Assembly (NCBI GenBank): GCA_028023455.1
Contig: JAQFVV010000113.1
Span: 250,001 to 314,000 of the forward strand
DNA: 64,000 bases
Reading direction: 5' to 3'
From: Epiperipatus broadwayi
Lineage: Eukaryota > Onychophora > Udeonychophora > Euonychophora > Peripatidae
Shown here: positions 61,541-64,000 of the stretch, piece by piece
How the letters are laid out: each line of letters begins with the position of its first letter
How positions within the stretch are numbered: position 1 is the stretch's first letter
The notes under the pieces: model-generated
Told to the model about the DNA's origin: nothing
Database searches by the model: none
Seen by the model: only the letters and a program-made list of their open reading frames with translations
Position numbers and translations under genes: made by a program

Positions 61541-62015
61541 CTAAAAACAAAATTTATGAAATCCTATTTTAAACTTTTTTAAAATTGTTTTGTTTTATAT
61601 GTATATAGGAATATACACATATGTCATATTCTGGCATTTATCCTATAGAAAGTTCTTTTATGACTATCTTCTTTATAATTATTTTTAAATTTTAATCTCA
61701 CACACATGCATATAAACGCATGCTATAAATAAATATTATTTAAATATCTATTAGAATAAATAACCACATCAAAGAGTGAAAAACTTATTTGAATAGCTTC
61801 ATTACATAGATATCAGTAACCATTTACAAGCAAATCCTATATATATATATATCAGTAATTATGTAATGGAGAGTTAAGATATTACGTATGTTTAAAGCAG
61901 TCTATTGTCGCAATTTTTTTTTTTTTGTTGTTGTTGCAATTTTTGAGTTCATAATTATAAGTTACCACTACATTACTTAATTATATAATGAATTGGTAAA
62001 ATAGCTGTTAAATAC

Positions 62016-62046
62016 CTCGCCACAGATAAGGATCTCTCCAACAACT
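62016..62046 (-). CDS. Micro-exon of an unrecognised host gene (first of four in window)
   Basis: A 31-nt exon candidate. On the minus strand an acceptor (T-rich tract ending CGAAG) precedes it, and it ends GGCGAG before the donor GTATTT. In phase 0 it reads SCWRDPYLWR, leaving one base that completes a Glu codon with the next exon to give WREFARYQ. That exact phase match, with both frames open, is the main support. The intron to the next exon is about 475 nt. The protein family is not recognised; the peptide looks soluble, with aromatic and charged residues. No upstream exon could be found between here and the window edge. Confidence 0.55.
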
Positions 62047-63760
62047 CTTCGATATAATAATAAAAAAAAAATCATTACTCATTACAATTACAAGGTGGTA
62101 AAGATTTATTTTTTTGATTACGTTTATATAACAATTAATTTACATTTAATGTTTTTTAACAACAAAAAAAAAATCATTATATATTAAACATAATTATACA
62201 AAGTGGCATATTTTTGAGATTGAAGTCCAGAAATCCAAATTTTAAATGAACCTATATATATATATATATTATGATTAAGCGAAATCAAATTATAAAAGTA
62301 TCACAGAGAATTGGGTTCAAATACAGGATGTTAGGTCTGAAGTTAAACTCGAGCTATTACAAATTATTACAAATTAAAAGAATAGAAGAAAATAGACTTA
62401 ATAGATTGATAGAAACATTTCCACATGATAAAATGAAAACGCAAAATAACAAAAGTGTAATAAACATGATTTGTGAGATAAACATATATTATAGTGAATA
62501 TTTCAATAGCTGATTTTATTCACTTGAAGTACTTTAAACTTGCTAAAGTTAAGAATAGGGAGCGGGTTGATCATTGTGGGTAAACATACAAGTACATAAA
62601 CTTGAAATAAATGTACAAGTTTATAAGATATACAGATTATAAACGGATTCGTTATATAGCATTTTAATTGGTGATATATGAATGCAAATTGTTGATCATT
62701 TTAAAGAATGAAATGATAGTTAATTCAAAAGCGCATTAAACAAATAAAAAGTTTTTGAAAGTTAAGAGCTAAAATCATTTTAACAAATGCAACAAAATTT
62801 AATTTTTAATCAAACTGTGTAAATGTTAAATAAAGGTCACAATTGAATTTCGAAAATATTGTAATATTTTTCTGTAATAACTAGTTAATTAAAACAACGG
62901 TTGAGCAAAAAAAAAACTGCTGATAAACAATACGATAAAACAATTTAATTAGAATAAGAAACGTCGAGATTATTTTGTTTTGGGGGAAAGAAATAGCAAA
63001 TACTTAGTTATGGCTTTTGAATTAAGATAAATATGTTTTGTGGGCAACTGATAAAAGGAAAGTTATATATGATGGAATATCTTTTTTTTAAAAATGAAAG
63101 ATGTTAGAGTTAATTAGATTTATATCAAGATTAGAATTCTTGATGCCAAAAAGAAAAGAACTAAGCATTTAAATAAAAACTAGTCAATTCAATTTTATGA
63201 TATATTCTACAATTGAAGAAGAACAGCTATAACAGTACTTTTAAGTGCTGACATATTCAGCTACAAGGAAAAATGTAAATACCATGGTAATTTAGGATAT
63301 GATGTGCTTAAGTGCCCTGCAGAAGTGTGTTATTAGTCACTATTGTTATGTAATTTCTCAGAGATGAATGGACGCTGTGTTTCTCAATCTGAAGGATAAC
63401 GCCCTAGTAGTAGTTCACTAGTCTTTTATTTTCTTAATCAATTTTTGATAGTCTAACTTGTCAAGAGTAAAACTATGGAGAATTATATTCTAATAATAAT
63501 CTGCTTTATAAAAATGGTTATAATCACAGTCAAACAGGAAGAAAGTTTAGAGATCATTTACAATTTGTAATAGATGTTAATTACTGACCAATTACAAGAA
63601 CATTAATATAAATTCAATTTTATTCTAGCATAAAAGAAAGTCAATATTATAAAATATTGATGAATTACCATGCAAATAAAAAATGTCTATTTCAGATAAT
63701 GCACTTAAAATCGCAAGCTTACACAAATATATACATATATATGTTTCAATTGTTATATTT
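62047..63760. other. AT-rich non-coding stretch
   Basis: The 80-codon frame at 62271-62513 has no recognisable feature and follows a TA repeat; I do not call it a gene. Nothing else was seen. Confidence 0.4.
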
Positions 63761-63769
63761 TCATTTACT

Positions 63770-64000
63770 ACTATTAAACTCCCTCCACTCACAACTCCGA
63801 TGCCATCCATTTCAGATAAATACAATAATGACCATTACTAATCATTATCGAAACTAGAGATTATCTCTAGCACAGATATAAAATTTAAAACTCAGTTAAA
63901 GATTAATATGTCTGATTTTTTATTTATTTTACACACACCGAGTGGGGGTCATTTGTCTTTTATTATATCTTTATTTAAATGAATTTAAAAAGAATGGGGA
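63770..64000. repeat. Dispersed repeat shared with 37065-37360
   Basis: Shares GCCATCCAT.TCAGATAAAT, ATTACTAATCATT and AGAGATTATCTCTAGCACAG with 37085-37180. Its end (TATATCTTTATTTAAATGAA) matches the reverse complement of 37290-37360. It continues past the window edge. Confidence 0.7.

Noticed and set aside
62271-62513. 80-codon plus-strand frame
   Set aside because: No family features, no splice or promoter context, and it starts at a TA microsatellite. This length is expected by chance in such DNA.
1-64000. CRISPR arrays, bacterial operons or prophage
   Set aside because: No regularly spaced direct repeats, no ribosome binding sites or gene clusters; all evidence is for animal nuclear DNA.

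Overview
This is an animal nuclear window: very AT-rich, almost without open reading frames apart from retroelement remnants, with microsatellites, Penelope-like (PLE), RTE-type and gag/APE/RT non-LTR elements, a hAT (ZBED-like) fossil, a solo LTR and several tRNA-derived SINEs. Gene exons are tiny and introns huge. The mix suggests an invertebrate metazoan, most likely a mollusc (possibly a cephalopod). That is an inference from repeat content and no sequence settles it.

Host gene. Four short minus-strand blocks look like consecutive exons of one gene: 62016-62046, 61422-61540, 27308-27345 and 6706-6874. Each has AG/GT boundaries, one open frame and compatible phases across every junction. 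I do not recognise the product. If this is right, most of the window is two introns of about 34 kb and 20 kb.

Layout of the repeats. 1-5050: AT-rich, few landmarks. 5059-5693: intact solo LTR (minus) with a CATTC duplication. 7600-7670: hammerhead-like motif. 8150-8606: RTE 3' end. 9235-10200: cluster of family A repeats. 14078-14171: long hairpin. 16560-17110: PLE RT fossil. 18575-18870: RTE 3' end (minus). 19120-19610: family B repeat. 20525-22215: RTE fossil interrupted by a hairpin element. 24760-26340: hAT/ZBED transposase fossil. 30290-36370: nearly complete LINE (minus) flanked by an inverted repeat. 36640-37742: foldback elements. 43291-45695: PLE with inverted ends, with family A inserted in it. 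47060-49398: 2.3-kb palindrome of two GIY-YIG PLE ends, each arm carrying a different later insertion. 52915-53770: family B palindrome. 55307-61054: a second, more decayed LINE (minus) related to the first.

Most interesting signal. Hammerhead-ribozyme-like folds recur in at least three unrelated short repeat families (A, B and the 37-kb foldback), plus single cases at 7.6 kb and 21.3 kb. Two of the carriers are flanked by 12-bp target duplications, and PLE RT and GIY-YIG remnants lie nearby. This fits non-autonomous hammerhead retroelements (retrozyme-like) mobilised by Penelope-like elements.

Possible assembly error. A 16-base exact match to an Illumina adapter lies at the frameshift in the better-preserved LINE ORF2.
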